A stretch of 64,000 bases of DNA from Tachypleus tridentatus (GCF_004210375.1 NC_134837.1:15073798-15137797); one strand, 5' to 3'. Counted from the first letter of the stretch, positions 47,488 through 59,640 are shown. Numbers and translations: made by a program. Notes: generated from the letters alone by a model not told the origin.

Positions 47488-49185
47488 GTCCTTGAAATGT
47501 GTTGTAAAGCTTATATAGTAAACTGCTCAAACTTCTTTCCTGTGAAGTGTGACTTGTAGCTAGACATGAGATATTACAAGATTATTACTTGTTTTGGTGC
47601 TACAGTGTGAAACTTTTTGTATACATACAAAAATGTAATATTTTAGTTTTTGTTATCCCAATTTTACACACTATACTGTACAGAAGTTTGTCACACATAT
47701 ATTTATATGTGCATTTAAACAGTTTTGTTTGCTGGAAAACATCCTGTAAGATGTTGATCCTCTAAAAAGTAACTTGTGTTGTAAAAAAAGTATATACATA
47801 AATAGGTTGTGAATATTGAACTTTATAAATATTTCATCAAACCAGTAACTATGAATTCAGACTTTTTTTCATATTATTATCTTGTTAACAAAAATAATTA
47901 ACCAGGATAATAAGAAGAAATCCATTCATCCTGTAATTATCACTTTTTACATTTGTGAAGAAATGTATTGATTGAAGAGGAAATTCAGTGTATTAAGTTA
48001 GAACTGCCTAAATATAATCCTTTGTTATACTTTCCAAGTGATATGTTTTTTTTTTTTAAACTCGTTTTATGAAATTCGTTCAAATATACCTATGATCAAA
48101 TACATAAACACACGATACAATTCCATTACTTTAACAGGTGAAGACAAGAAGTAAAACTCACCTGCCGAAAGGTTTTATTGAGTAATTGATATTCATAGCT
48201 TCAGTATATTTTGAGAAAGTTTCCGTCACTGATTTTCATGTAATACATATGTGTGATAAATATTTAAAAATAATTTGCATGAAACGAATGTTTATGTAAA
48301 AGAATATAAACTTATAAAACAAATTCCGTTTTTTTTTTTATCAATTTGATGTTTGTTTGTTAACCCTAACGAGGTTTAAGATTTACACTTGAAATGATAA
48401 ACTATTACATTAAAATTAAAATTCATTAATATTTCCGTGGGGTTTTATTTGAGTTAATAAGTAAAACATAAGTAGTAAAAAGACCTTTTCATTAATTTTG
48501 CTGTAATACCGTCTAGAGAATATAAAAGAAATGTTGGTGGTAATTTGGAAAAATTCTTCCATTTCCCTTACAACATCGAAATATTAAGCAAGAATATCTA
48601 TATTAGGCTTACGAGGTATTCCGTTTTCATATATTTTTCTTTAATTCAAATTTTTAGCTTCCACTGATACACGCGTGATATATTCCTGAAAGCAGTTTAG
48701 TACAGAGTGAATTGTATTTGTTAATATCAGTTGGTTTGTTTACTCTTGCTTTCTTGTCACGGATCAAAAAGTTTTGTTTGGCAAATTAAAATTTCTTAAC
48801 GTTTCAATTCGAACATTTAAAAGTTTTTTTTTTCGTTATTTATAATTTTCCACCCGAATTTACCACACAATTTGTTTACTCCACCTCGAATAACTTATTT
48901 TTTGAAAATATTTTTTAAGTTTAAATGAATCGTTGTGAGATGAACACGCACGCAGTATTCTTTGTATATTAGTATATATTGTCAGTCAAATAATTGTTGT
49001 ACTTAGCTTGACGAAAACGACACGCCTGCAGAAAATTGTAAATAATCAGAAAGTAAAGAATTATTGAATATTTTATAATTATCATGTCAGTGATTTAATT
49101 GTCATATTAAGTACGAGACAATAAAATTCACTGGTTGTATGTGATGTGTTCTTTGTTTTTCAGTGACTAATTACTGTATGTATGT
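47488..49185. other. Downstream of the PDZ gene, nothing recognised
   Basis: Very AT-rich flank without SINEs or arrays. Confidence 0.45.
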
Positions 49186-49196
49186 AAATGTAAGAA

Positions 49197-49313
49197 TTGT
49201 GTTTTTTTATAGCAAAGCCACATCTGGCCATCTGCTGAGCCCACTGAGGGGAATCGAACCCCTGATTTTATCGTTGTAAATCCGGAGACTTACCGCTGTA
49301 CTAGCGGGGGGCC
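49197..49313 (-). mobile_element. SINE family B, full length with 11-bp target duplication
   Basis: AAATGTAAGAA at 49186-49196 and 49314-49324 flanks the copy. The box B complement GGGGAATCGAACCCCTGA is perfect, and the head CCGCTGTACTAGCGGGGGGC is complete. This is the best family B reference in the window. Confidence 0.93.
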
Positions 49314-49324
49314 AAATGTAAGAA

Positions 49325-50808
49325 ATAAAAACAAACGACTTTCAGTACCATGTTTTTCACATCTGTATTCAGAGGTATTAGGAATATCGCGGCTATTAAT
49401 ACGAGTTTTAGGAAAGTTCCTTGTCAATAAATTTGAAAGTATTTTTAAATAGAGAGCTGTATGAAAAATATGCTTTGTGTCGTTGTAGAAATTGCAAAGT
49501 TACTGTCATCAAAAGATGTATTTAATATTTTGCAAAGAAAAAATGCAAGTTTAAAGTTATATTAAAATTTATTGTAAAATTAATTTGTGTAGTTCGAAAT
49601 AATCAGCAGATGGCACTTCAAGCATGAAATTAAAGTTGATCAAAAGTGAACATGTAATCTTTGCAGCACAGTGATCGGTACTTTTGTAAGAAGGATTAAT
49701 TCGTTAGTAACAGTGGGGAACATTCCTAAATTCAACGTCAAAACTACCACGACGTTACGATCAGTTGTACGCTGTTTATATTTAGAAGGCTTTGTTGGTA
49801 TTTCCAAGATGGACGTCAGGCAAACGAAAAGCTTTACGGAAGTATTGCAATTTACAAAACATTGGGAGGTAAATGTAATAAAGTAAAACATTACTGCAAA
49901 AAGAAACAATTATAAATAGATAGCAACAATTGTATATCATCTATTAATATTTCAAGAAATTGTTATTTTCAAGTAATTGCTAGTTAACGTAAATTTGTAT
50001 CTATTTCAATGTACTGCTATTACACCAGTTTAATGTAAAAAACGTTTTCGTGACAACATTTATAATGATCTGTAAGTGGCATGCATTTCATACAACACTT
50101 TCAATTTTGATACTCCTTTAGAACGTTGTGTGTGTTGAGTCCGACGTGACTTTACTTCAAGAAAACACAAAAGTTGACAAGACGCACCAACATCATAATC
50201 AGTATCGGTATTTAGGTCGTACCTATGGAGAGCGAGAGGGGGTCGGATTCACTTTTGACCTTTTCTCCCTCCTTTTCGTAAAGTTGTTTGTCTAAGTTAC
50301 TGTAAGGATGAATACCAGCGTTCAACGTTGAATTTTGAAATACGCCCGTATTTCACTGAGAGAAAAATGAAAATTCCTTTGTAATGCCCTCTAGTGACTA
50401 CTAGACGTATTTTCGAACAAATAGTTAATTTTAGCAGATTAAAGGATTTTTTTAATAATAAGTAAACTAGACCAGCGTTGTTATTCCTAACAATATTTTC
50501 TGATTTAAATAGTAATAATAGAAGCAGTTAGTTAAAACTGTTGGTTTACAACAATTAAGGTTTCATATACTTGAAGGAAAGTAGTAGTGACATCACCAGA
50601 ATAAACCACAGCTACTAGCGTCATCTTGTGGTAAATAGAATAATATGAAAGTAATTCAAATATTTTAGGTGTAAACAAACATGCCGCTCACGTTTCTACC
50701 CGATTCATGTATCTTCATTCTGGAATGTGGACTGGAAAAACTAAAAACAAGTTTGTTGTTTTTTTTATATACGCAATATATTATTCGCCAATCTCTTAAT
50801 TTTTATGT
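49325..50808. other. Intergenic, nothing recognised
   Basis: Open frames on both strands at 49640-49909 overlap one another. Neither has a recognisable motif. Confidence 0.4.
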
Positions 50809-50953
50809 TTTACCAACAAATATTGGGATTAACTGCACATTATAACGCTCCCACGACCGAAAGGGTGAACATGTTTGTTGTGACGGGGGATTCGAACTTG
50901 CGACCCTCGAATTATAAGTCGCGTGCCTTAACCACCTGACCATGCATGGTCCA
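50809..50953 (-). mobile_element. SINE family A, 3'-truncated (head and early body)
   Basis: TTTTACCAACAAATATTGGG, the box B complement GGGGATTCGAACTTGCGACC and CTGACCATGCATGG are present. The tail half is missing. Confidence 0.85.
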
Positions 50954-50961
50954 TTTATTAG

Positions 50962-51034
50962 TAGTTGTTGTTTGTAATAGAGCACAAAACTACCCAATGG
51001 GCTATCGGTGCTCAGCCCACCAGTGGGGGTCTTT
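50962..51034 (-). mobile_element. SINE family C fragment
   Basis: GAGCACAAAACTACCCAATG, then CTCAGCCCACCAGTGG. It lies just after the truncated family A copy. Confidence 0.55.
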
Positions 51035-51469
51035 GTTAATACATACTTATGCATTACATATTCAACAGAAAAATAATAATGAACAAAACAGGTAATTAAT
51101 AAACTTCTTAAAGAAATAAATTCATCATCTAGTTGTGTTTACATATCACTTGTCAATGTAAATTGAGCTTAACTGTTCTGAAACTTTGTATAAATAAGGA
51201 ATTGTTTGTAATCTTATTAACGAACAATATCAACCAATTCTTAAACTTAGCCCAGTTCACAAAAACTGCAAAAAATTATAGTTTAGGCGGAATAAAATCA
51301 AACTTTGGTATTGTGCTCGTGTTTTTGTGTCAACTGGTTAGATGAAAACAGACACGTAAAACACAACTTTTCAGATTTAGTGATAACTCGAAGCTGCCAC
51401 TGTACCAATACGAAAACCTTTGTCGTTATTGAAAACAAAAGATGAATTAAAAAATAGTCAGTGAAGAAA

Positions 51470-51700
51470 GTTACAAAAGGTAAGCTATGTTGACTGTTAA
51501 CCTCTTAAGTGTAGAAAGTTGCAAAAGATAAGTCACGTTGACTATTAACCTCCTTTTCCAGAAGAAAAAAGTTACAAAAGGTAATCTATGTTGACTGTTA
51601 ACCTCTTAAATGTAGAAAGTTACAAAAGATAAGTCACGTTGACTATTAACCTCCTATACAGAGAAAGTTGTAAAACATAAGCTATATTGACTATTAACCT
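51470..51700. repeat. Irregular tandem units preceding the 48-bp satellite
   Basis: About five units of the type AGAAAGTTACAAAAGATAAG, then TCACGTTGACTATTAACCTC, with two alternating forms (GGTAAGCTATGTTGACTG and GATAAGTCACGTTGACTA). They share AGAAA...TGACTATTAACC with the downstream 48-bp unit. Confidence 0.85.
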
Positions 51701-53440
51701 TTTATGGGAAAACAGGTACAAGAGAAAAACTGTAATAACTATTAACCTTTTATGGGAAAACAGGTACAAGAGAAAAACTATAATAACTATTAACCTTTTA
51801 TGGGAAAACAGGTACAAGAGAAAAACTATAATAACTATTAACCTTTTATGGGAAAACAGGTACAAGAGAAAAACTATAATAACTATTAACCTTTTATGGG
51901 AAAACAGGTACAAGAGAAAAACTATAATAACTATTAACCTTTTATGGGAAAACAGGTACAAGAGAAAAACTATAATAACCATTAACCTTTTATGGGAAAA
52001 CAGGTACAAGAGAAAAACTATAATAACTATTAACCTTTTATGGGAAAACAGGTACAAGAGAAAAACTATTAACCTTTTATGGGAAAACAGGTACAAGAGA
52101 AAAACTATAATAACTATTAACCTTTTATGGGAAAACAGGTACAAGAGAAAAACTATAATAACTATTAACCTTCTATGGGAAAACAGGTACAAGAGAAAAA
52201 CTATAATAACTATTAACCTTCTATGGGAAAACAGGTACAAGAGAAAAACTATAATAACTATTAACTTTTTATGGGAAAACAGGTACAAGAGAAAAACTAT
52301 AATAACTATTAACCTTCTATGGGAAAACAGGTACAAGAGAAAAACTATAATAACTATTAACCTTCTATGGGAAAACAGGTACAAGAGAAAAACTATAATA
52401 ACTATTAACCTTCTATGGGAAAACAGGTACAAGAGAAAAACTATAATAACTATTAACTTTTTATGGGAAAACAGGTACAAGAGAAAAACTGTAATAACTA
52501 TTAACCTTTTATGGGAAAACAGGTACAAAAGAAAAACTGTAATAACTATTAACCTTTTATGGGAAAACAGGTACAAAAGAAAAACTATAATAACTATTAA
52601 CCTTCTATGGGAAAACAGGTACAAGAGAAAAACTATAATAACTATTAACCTTCTATGGGAAAACAGGTACAAGAGAAAAACTATAATAACTATTAACTTT
52701 TTATGGGAAAACAGGTACAAGAGAAAAACTAATAATAACTATTAACTGTAATAACTATTTTTATGGGAAAACAGGTACAAAAGAAAAAAATAAAAACTAT
52801 AATAACTATTAACCTTTATTGGAAAACAGGTACAAGAGAAAAACTGTAATAACTATTAACCTTTTATGGGAAAACAGGTACAAGAGAAAAACTATAATAA
52901 CTATTAACCTTTTATGGGAAAACAGGTACAAGAGAAAAACTGTAATAACTATTAACCTTTATTGGAAAACAGGTACAAGAGAAAAACTGTAATAACTATT
53001 AACCTTTTATGGGAAAACAGGTACAAGAGAAAAACTATAATAACTATTAACCTTTTATGGGAAAACAGGTACAAGAGAAAAACTGTAATAACTATTAACC
53101 TTTTATTGGAAAACAGGTACAAGAGAAAAACTGTAATAACTATTAACATTTTATGGGAAAACAGGTACAAGAGAAAAACTATAATAACTATTAACCTTCT
53201 ATGGGAAAACAGGTACAAGAGAAAAACTGTAATAACTATTAACCTTTTATGGGAAAACAGGTACAAGAGAAAAACTGTAATAACTATTAACCTTTTATGG
53301 GAAAACAGGTACAAGAGAAAAACTATAATAACTATTAACTTTTTATGGGAAAACAGGTACAAGAGAAAAACTATAATAACTATTAACCTTCTATGGGAAA
53401 ACAGGTACAAGAGAAAAACTGTAATAACTATTAACTTTTT
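51700..53440. repeat. 48-bp satellite, about 36 copies
   Basis: The unit is TTTTATGGGAAAACAGGTAC, then AAGAGAAAAACTGTAATAAC, then TATTAACC. It is 48 bp, or 16 codons, so long frames stay open on both strands (about 350 codons each). Both are products of the period and not genes. Variants are TTTTAT/TTCTAT/TTTTTAT and CTGTAA/CTATAA. One unit near 52065 lacks a short block, and 52735-52800 is scrambled. Confidence 0.97.
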
Positions 53441-54189
53441 ACGCCATTTAATAACATAATTTCAAGTCCTACAGAAACGGAGTCGTTTTCAAATATATTA
53501 AATGTTTTATAAAAATAGAATTTTCATCATCGTTTTGAATAATTTTTATTACCATTGAGCGTGCAACTTAAACATACATCTTACATCTACAAAAGAAGTA
53601 TCTTGATATCACACTTTTGTATGAAAATATATTGAAATAGGTATAAAGACATATTTCTGGCACACGTTGTGTAACGTCATCACTGTGGCTAATTTGAATA
53701 TTATAAAAAATAAAATACGTTCCTGATAACATGACTGAATATGAGCCCAGACTTTTATAGGTTTGAACAATTAGCCTGAACTAAGGAAAATTCTGATAAT
53801 TAATTCAAGATCAAATTACAGAACTAACTGAGTGTGTTGTAAGTAGGACATATGTTACAGTGAGTCGTTAATGGTCGTTTAATAAAATAACCACACCTCA
53901 TATCAACTTTACCTCAGTACATACCATAGATAGACTAATACATATTTATGCTAACTGTAAAGTCTATACCTGCAATAGATCTGAAGTAATGAATTGAAAT
54001 GTTCAGATTTTGAGAAAAATAGACGCGAAACTGTTACTTTGTGGAGTTTGTGTAGATGAAAAAAGGTAAATGATCTTCCAGGTTGTGAAATTTACTCTCA
54101 TAGGAATTGAAAAAAATTAAACTGTTACATTTAAAATATATATGTTACCTTAAAGAAATTGAAATCAAAATTGGCAGCCAAACTTGTAG
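53441..54189. other. Intergenic, nothing recognised
   Basis: AT-rich flank of the 48-bp satellite with no sign of decayed units. Confidence 0.4.
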
Positions 54190-54312
54190 CTGTACCTCCG
54201 CTAGTACAGCGATATGTCTACGGATTAACAATACTAAAATCAGGGTTCGATTCCCCTCGGTAGGCTCAGTAGATAGCCCGATGTGGCTTTGTTATAAGAA
54301 ACACACACACAA
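54190..54312 (+). mobile_element. SINE family B, full length
   Basis: CTCCGCTAGTACAGCGATAT, AGGGTTCGATTCCCCTCGGT, AGCCCGATGTGGCTTTGTTA and an (AC)n tail. The flanks AAACTTGTAGCT and AAACTAGTAGCT look like a 12-bp target duplication with one change. Confidence 0.88.
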
Positions 54313-55257
54313 AACTAGTAGCTATACTTATAACATTGATAGTAATTTTAAAGTAAATATTCATTCACTGGTTAGATAGACCACGTTTTTTTTCTCCACA
54401 TTGGGACATGATGGTGGGTTAATTTGCACACTCAGTCCTCTAATAGTTGCACCGTTTTTCACATTTAAGATGTTTATGTTTAGATATCGTGACTTTTCGT
54501 CAGTACACACCAACAACCGAAAAAGTGACACCCGATAGTAGCAAATATTAGGTTTTGGATCGCGACTCTATTATTTGGAGGAAATATACACTTTACAGAA
54601 TCAACCAGATTCTATAAAATATATGATGGAAACTTTTCCTCCATAAAACAGTGTTAATAGCTTCCTTTATAGCAACACAATAGAATCTAGATTAACAGGT
54701 TTTTGTCATCACCCGCATGCACTCCCTACAGCCGTATCAAGCATCATTTTTTAATTTAATATCATGTGACGCTAAACACTCTTTAATTAGGAAAATTTAA
54801 TTTGAAAACTTGATATAGAAACTGATAATCTAGTTTGCTTGGCCTAATCAAGACTTCTGCATCAGCAGGTGATTTCACTCTATAGTTTTCTTGCTCTGAA
54901 TAAGCTGTCTGTAAAAACTAAAAAGGGTTCAATTTTACTTTTAAGTGAAACTGTAGTAAAATTTCAGGCCGATAGCTCACGTGACTTTATAGTTCATTTG
55001 ACTTCCGTATAGGCGTGCGCATAAATTTCGGCCAAAACTGAGCGGTTTTTATTGAATAAGTTTGCTCATGTAGTTTATGAGATATATTTATACCAATTTT
55101 AATACCTAACTGTAAGTTGTAAAGATCGATAAGTGTATGATATTTAAAAAAAATTGAAACTAAGTGCGTTTTTCTATCAAATAAAGTATCCGTACTCTTG
55201 TGAGAAGGAAACAAATAGGAAGAAAGTTAATCAAAACTGGAGATGTTAACTGCTTAA

Positions 55258-55292
55258 CAAAGAGAGTTTGCATCTGACAGTTGCAAACTTTC
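55258..55292. repeat. Short perfect hairpin
   Basis: GAGAGTTTGCA and TGCAAACTTTC pair with one G-T across the loop TCTGACAGT. It abuts the truncated hairpin element at 55293. Confidence 0.6.
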
Positions 55293-55385
55293 TTAGTTAA
55301 CCTGAAAGTGACCTAAGAAGGTCGAAACTTTGTTCTGTACTTTATTTTAATTAAAGTTTTAACACCCATACTAGCTGGTTATAAG
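55293..55385 (+). mobile_element. Hairpin element P3, truncated copy
   Basis: This holds the core CTGAAAGTGACC-TAAGAA-GGTCGAAAC and a right arm, AACACCCATACTAGCTGGTT, related to the P2 arm. The matching left arm is missing. Immediately upstream (55258-55292) is a separate short inverted repeat, GAGAGTTTGCA and TGCAAACTTTC. Confidence 0.55.
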
Positions 55386-55717
55386 ATACATATCCCTCAC
55401 GTGTAAAGTCTAGCATTAAACAATAAATTAAGATGGTGTAAAAACAGTTTCACCAGGGGTAACATCATCAGCAAAAGTGGGAGGAAGATGACCTTTACCT
55501 TCTCGATTCCGACGCTAGGAGTCTTTGTGATTTATCTCTGGCAAAGAAAGAGAAATACATTAATTCTCTAAGTGTATCATACTTAAATGATTAATTTATC
55601 AATATACACCGTAAAAAAACAAAAAAAAAACACACGAAAAACAATCATCAGTTTAATCTCGACAACAGATTTCGTCAGGCTAAACACCGAGTCTTACTTG
55701 TAGCATGTTGCTACATA

Positions 55718-55840
55718 TTGCTCAATGGCACAGTGATATGTCTGAGGACTTACAGCGTTATAAACCCGGTTTTGTTACTCCTGGTGGGCAGAGTACACAT
55801 AGCCCATTGTGTTGCTTTGTGCTTAACTTCAAATAAAAAT
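55718..55840 (+). mobile_element. SINE family C, near full length
   Basis: CTCAATGGCACAGTGATATG, TCTGAGGACTTACAGCGTTA, TGGTGGGCAGAGTACACATA and GTGTTGCTTTGTGCTTAACT. Confidence 0.85.
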
Positions 55841-55867
55841 AATGTATATCAATGTTATCACTAGTTT

Positions 55868-55945
55868 TGGTTTGTGTTTAGTTTCGAATGTTCGTTCAAA
55901 GCTACACAAGGAAAACCTGTACTAGTTGTCCGTAATGTTGAACTG
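55868..55945 (-). mobile_element. SINE family A tail fragment
   Basis: GTTCAAAGCTACACAAGG, then CTGTACTAGTTGTCCGTAAT, is the reverse 3' end of family A, diverged. Confidence 0.45.
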
Positions 55946-55978
55946 GTAAACCACACAACGAGAAATATCTAATGGAGA

Positions 55979-56105
55979 TATGACCTTTGAAATATGTTTT
56001 ACTCATCAGTTGAGTGGCATATGACCTTTCGAATATGTTTTACTCATCAGTTGAGTGGCATATGACCTTTGGAATATGTTTTACTTATCAGTTGAGTGGC
56101 ATATA
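55979..56105. repeat. 41-bp minisatellite, 3 copies
   Basis: TGACCTTTGAAATATGTTTT, then ACTCATCAGTTGAGTGGCATA, starting at 55981 and 56022 and repeated once more. Confidence 0.9.
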
Positions 56106-56600
56106 CTTTTTGATTCCTAACTATTTTCTGGGCGACAATCTCATTGAATCTGTTAAAGAAAAAAAGGCCAAGAAGTGATTTCCCACAAATTTGGTTTCAG
56201 GAAGGTGTAAGAGAATCATTCAAAATAAAGAATGTAAGGCTATGGTTAGGTTGTACCAATCAGTTATCAGACCTCACCTAGAATACTATATTCTAATGTG
56301 ACCACTATATCTTCTTAAACAAGCTCAAAAAAAAATTATCTAAGATAGTAACCGGTTATCGTAATTTATTTAATGGACATGAAGGGTTAAATACAGCAGC
56401 TTTATTTATATTTAATAATTATATAACTAGAGATCAGTACCATAAAATATAAAAACAGAGCTCTGGACTGTATCTAAGGAAGTTATTTTACTCTCAAACA
56501 GCAATGGATATATGAAACAGTCTTCTGAAGGAAGTAGGTCCTGTGAAAAGTATAAATATGTTTAAAAGCTATCTTCAAATATATTTAAGTCACAGGGAAG
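56105..56600 (+). pseudogene. Decayed CR1-like LINE reverse transcriptase fragment
   Basis: Translated in pieces, the stretch gives FGFRK (an RT motif) near 56190, then RLYQSVIRPHLEYYILM, then KLFYSQTAMDI and PVKSINMFKSYLQIYL. These match the end of CR1-type RT proteins, with LYRSLVRPHLEY and SVNSFKNRLDKYW type patterns. In-frame stops and a deletion between the RT motif and the C-terminal part show it is dead. The family assignment rests on remembered motifs. Confidence 0.55.
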
Positions 56601-56639
56601 TTTATGTGAACCAGGCGGTTGGGACTGGCTCCCTCCCCC

Positions 56640-56762
56640 GACACATGAGAAGAGTCAAGCCAGAATATGGAGGAGATTTAGGGACAATGGAATGTAAATC
56701 ATGGCACCATCGGGTTCACAGTCTGACATGTAAACCACTAGGTCACGCTGGTTCCCACCAAC
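56640..56762 (-). mobile_element. tRNA-like SINE head, reverse, uncertain family
   Basis: On the minus strand: GGGAACCAGCGTGACCTAGT, GGTTTACATGTCAGACTGTG, AACCCGATGG. It has a box-A-like TGACCTAGTGG, but box B is weak. Confidence 0.35.
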
Positions 56763-56824
56763 AATATGTAGTTGAAATATTGTTGTGCCAAACTGTTTAT
56801 ATATAATTAATTAGAATCATTAGG

Positions 56825-57090
56825 GTCTAACTGTGGCCTAATGGTTAAGATTCAGGGGTCTCGGTTAAAAGATCCAAGGTTCGAGCCACAATAAGCCACT
56901 GAGTCTGTTCTGCACTTTTAAGTGTGGAAAACACTACAAATATGACGGTGAGTTCTGACAATCAGTTGAGAGCAACTGCAGAGGCGGTAGTTGATGCAAA
57001 CTAGTTGCCCTTCATCTATTCAGCAGTTCTAAATCACGACTGCCTATGATTGAATTACAGAAGTCTCTGATCTGATTATGTAGCTCGTGC
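56825..57090 (+). mobile_element. tRNA-headed SINE, separate family
   Basis: Box A is TGGCCTAATGG and box B is AGGTTCGAGCC, followed by CAATAAGCCACTGAGTCTG and a body with GGCGGTAGTTGATGC and CTAGTTGCCCTTCATC. The body echoes the GGCGGTGGGTGGTGATG...CTAGCTGCCTTCC part of family A, but the head differs. Confidence 0.6.
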
Positions 57091-57846
57091 ATTGCATAAT
57101 GTAATCTTCAGGGTGGAAATACCAAAATATTTTTAAAATATCATAGTTTAAAGGTTTCTAATGCTAACCAGTTCTTTCAGATTACTGATACAAAGAATAA
57201 TCGAAAGTCAGTGTATTTAGTGATATCAAAAACATATGTTTATGTGTCACTGATACAGTTTAATTTACTTTCCAACTTCTATCATAAATACGACGCGCTC
57301 TCGTATTTTCGTATATCTATTTCTTCGTTAAAACATAAACTCCGTATCCTCCAACTGACTGTGAAACTTGCTACTTCAACATACTCATTCACTATAACAA
57401 AATCACAAACCGATTATCTACTCCAGTCTAACTCGTTTTTCTTCATATGGAATTCGTATGGTTTCCTAAACTTTCGAAAAAATCTTAAGCCGCTAAACCA
57501 CGCTCTCATCACTTGATAGTAAACATTCATTTAGCGAGAGAAAAACAACAAATGTTTAAAGTAAGCAAAAGATGTAGACTATAACACAATCGTGTTGTTT
57601 TTCTATAGTTCCTTAATATAAAGTAAAGAAATTACAAATACCGAGTAACAGGTCCACTTCCAAAGATTACAGTCAACTTATAATAACAACAGCTATCGAT
57701 AAGATGGTAGTTCTGAAACACAATATTAGCATACAGCTGATTATAGCTTAAATTTAACCTTTTATCATACACGGTTGTGCCAGTTTACTTTGTCACGAGT
57801 TGAACTGGCACGTGCAGCACATAAAATACATTGCGGATAAACAACT
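57091..57846. other. Intergenic, nothing recognised
   Basis: The open frame 57211-57516 is Ser/Leu/Tyr-rich, as expected by chance in AT-rich DNA. No motif. Confidence 0.4.
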
Positions 57847-57854
57847 ATTTAGTG

Positions 57855-58036
57855 CAGGGGTCGGCAACCTCTATCCGCACAGGGGCCAGAGGCCATGTCT
57901 GTGAGTGGATGGAGGGTCACATTAGGTTTAAAACCTGAATTCTTTTTTAGGACCACCACGGGTCGGAGGGATGTGATATTTCGTTTGGGGACTGAGGGCT
58001 GGATCGGGTCCACGGGCCGCAGGTTGCCGACCCCTG
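57855..58036. mobile_element. hAT-type MITE, 182 bp
   Basis: The ends are perfect 16-bp inverted repeats: CAGGGGTCGGCAACCT on the left and its complement on the right. The element is flanked by an exact 8-bp duplication, ATTTAGTG, at 57847-57854 and 58037-58044. These TIRs and an 8-bp target duplication are the signature of hAT transposons. No transposase is encoded, so it is non-autonomous. The intact ends suggest a fairly recent insertion. Confidence 0.92.
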
Positions 58037-58589
58037 ATTTAGTGTGACCAATTGTTTCCTAAACATTAAGCACGATCAGTAAAATGTATAGCGCCCTCAT
58101 ATTATATAAGAAAATAACCATTACACTGTGCTAACAAAAGAAAGCATCAAAGTGTGTATGAAAAATGCCCAAACACGTAAATCTTACAGTCGCCCACATG
58201 GAAATGCCCAACCTACACAAACAATTATGTAGTACAAGTTACGATATTACAACCCTGACCTACTGACTTAGTCATCGTACATTCTACTTTACTCTCGTTT
58301 TAGAAGTATCCTTTAAAAATATGTTAATAGATTTAAAATCAATAAAACGTGGGATAGCAAATTACGTGAACGTTTATATTAACGACTTAAACGGTTTTTT
58401 GTTGTTCGGCCTAAGCGTATTTTATATTCTGACGAAGATAGAGGTAATCACATATGAAGTGCTTATATAAACTGTTCATATATAAACTGATTGGGTTACT
58501 GACTCTGTGAACTTATTGGGTTGCTGAATCTGTGAACTTACTGGGTTGTTGTATTGAGTTGTCACGAATCCCTCCCTTAGTTTTGTAGT

Positions 58590-59035
58590 TAGTAGGATCA
58601 AAACTGACAGGAGGACTCGGGGTGGTATAGAATGCCCCTTTGTAAAATCAAAACTGACAGGAGGACTCGGGGTGGTACAGAATGCCCCTTTGTAAAATTA
58701 AAACTGACAGGAGGACTCGGGGTGGTACAGAATGCCCCTTTGTAAGATCAAAACTGACAGAAGGACTCGGGGTGGTACAGAATGCCCCTTTGTAAAATCA
58801 AAACTGACAGGAGGACTCGGGGTGGTACAGAATGCCCCTTTGTAAGATCAAAACTGACAGGAGGACTCGGGGTGGTACAGAATGCCCCTTTGTAAAATCA
58901 AAACTGACAGGAGGACTCGGGGTGGTACAGAATGCCCCTTTGTAAAATCAAAACTGACAGGAGGACTCGGGGTGGTACAGAATGCCCCTTTGTAAAATCA
59001 AAACTGACAGGAGGACTCGGGGTGGTACAGAATGA
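58590..59035. repeat. 50-bp GC-richer minisatellite, about 9 copies
   Basis: The unit is AAAATCAAAACTGACAGGAG, GACTCGGGGTGGTACAGAAT, GCCCCTTTGT. Copies are nearly identical, which suggests recent expansion. The G+C content is far above the surroundings. Confidence 0.95.
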
Positions 59036-59239
59036 GCCTCTCTGTTGTTGTCGTCTCGTTTTATCACCTCTTTACTTCAGCTTCATATACCGGATGTGTA
59101 AAATGAACACCATCCAAACTCCAATCTTCCATCGTAAGCTCATTTTAGACCTCACGAGTGGGGGGAGATGGGAAGTGTAAACATTATCAAATACACCAGT
59201 TGAGGCAGGACGCTTCTAACGCTCTAAAATGAATACCTG

Positions 59240-59640
59240 TCGTGGTTTTGGGTTTTGGTTGGTTTGTCTCCGTTTGGCTTAGTCCCCCCACACACACACA
59301 CTAAAGAGGCTAAAATGGACTCGAAATATCAGCTTGGCATGATGTGGGTGTAGGAGTGGTTTCCAGGGCCACCGAAGACGAATCTAGGTTAGGATGTGTG
59401 TTCATGACCTCTTGCCCCCATCTGGATCCTGGAGGCAACCTTTCATATCGTTAGAAGTTAGCTGGGCGCACGTGCCCAGGTCATCCGCTTGGGGTTTGTT
59501 TTCGGGTGCAGACCCCCTTTGGAAGCTCAAGAAGTTAGCAAGGGTAACAGAGATCGGTACGAAAATCATAAGGGGGTTTCAGAGAAGCGTGGGGTTATTT
59601 TCTGCTGAAAATGTAAAATTTTGGTTTAATTAAAAGGACG
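59240..59640. other. GC-richer unclassified block
   Basis: The region has (CA)n at about 59286-59300 and then sequence of higher G+C than its neighbours (CCACCGAAGACGAATCTAGG, GGATCCTGGAGGCAACC). It could be a transposon 3' part or a non-coding exon. The open frame inside (59394-59633) has no motif I recognise. Confidence 0.3.

Noticed and set aside
47239-47559. 106-codon open frame over the last PDZ gene exon
   Set aside because: It is in a different frame from the spliced gene and covers intron, exon and 3' UTR.
51480-53440. CRISPR-like array
   Set aside because: Units are contiguous tandem copies without unique spacers, and the DNA is eukaryotic.
51620-53459. Very long open frames on both strands (about 350 and 150-165 codons)
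   Set aside because: They are the 48-bp satellite read in a period of 16 codons. The peptides are pure repeats and exist equally on both strands.
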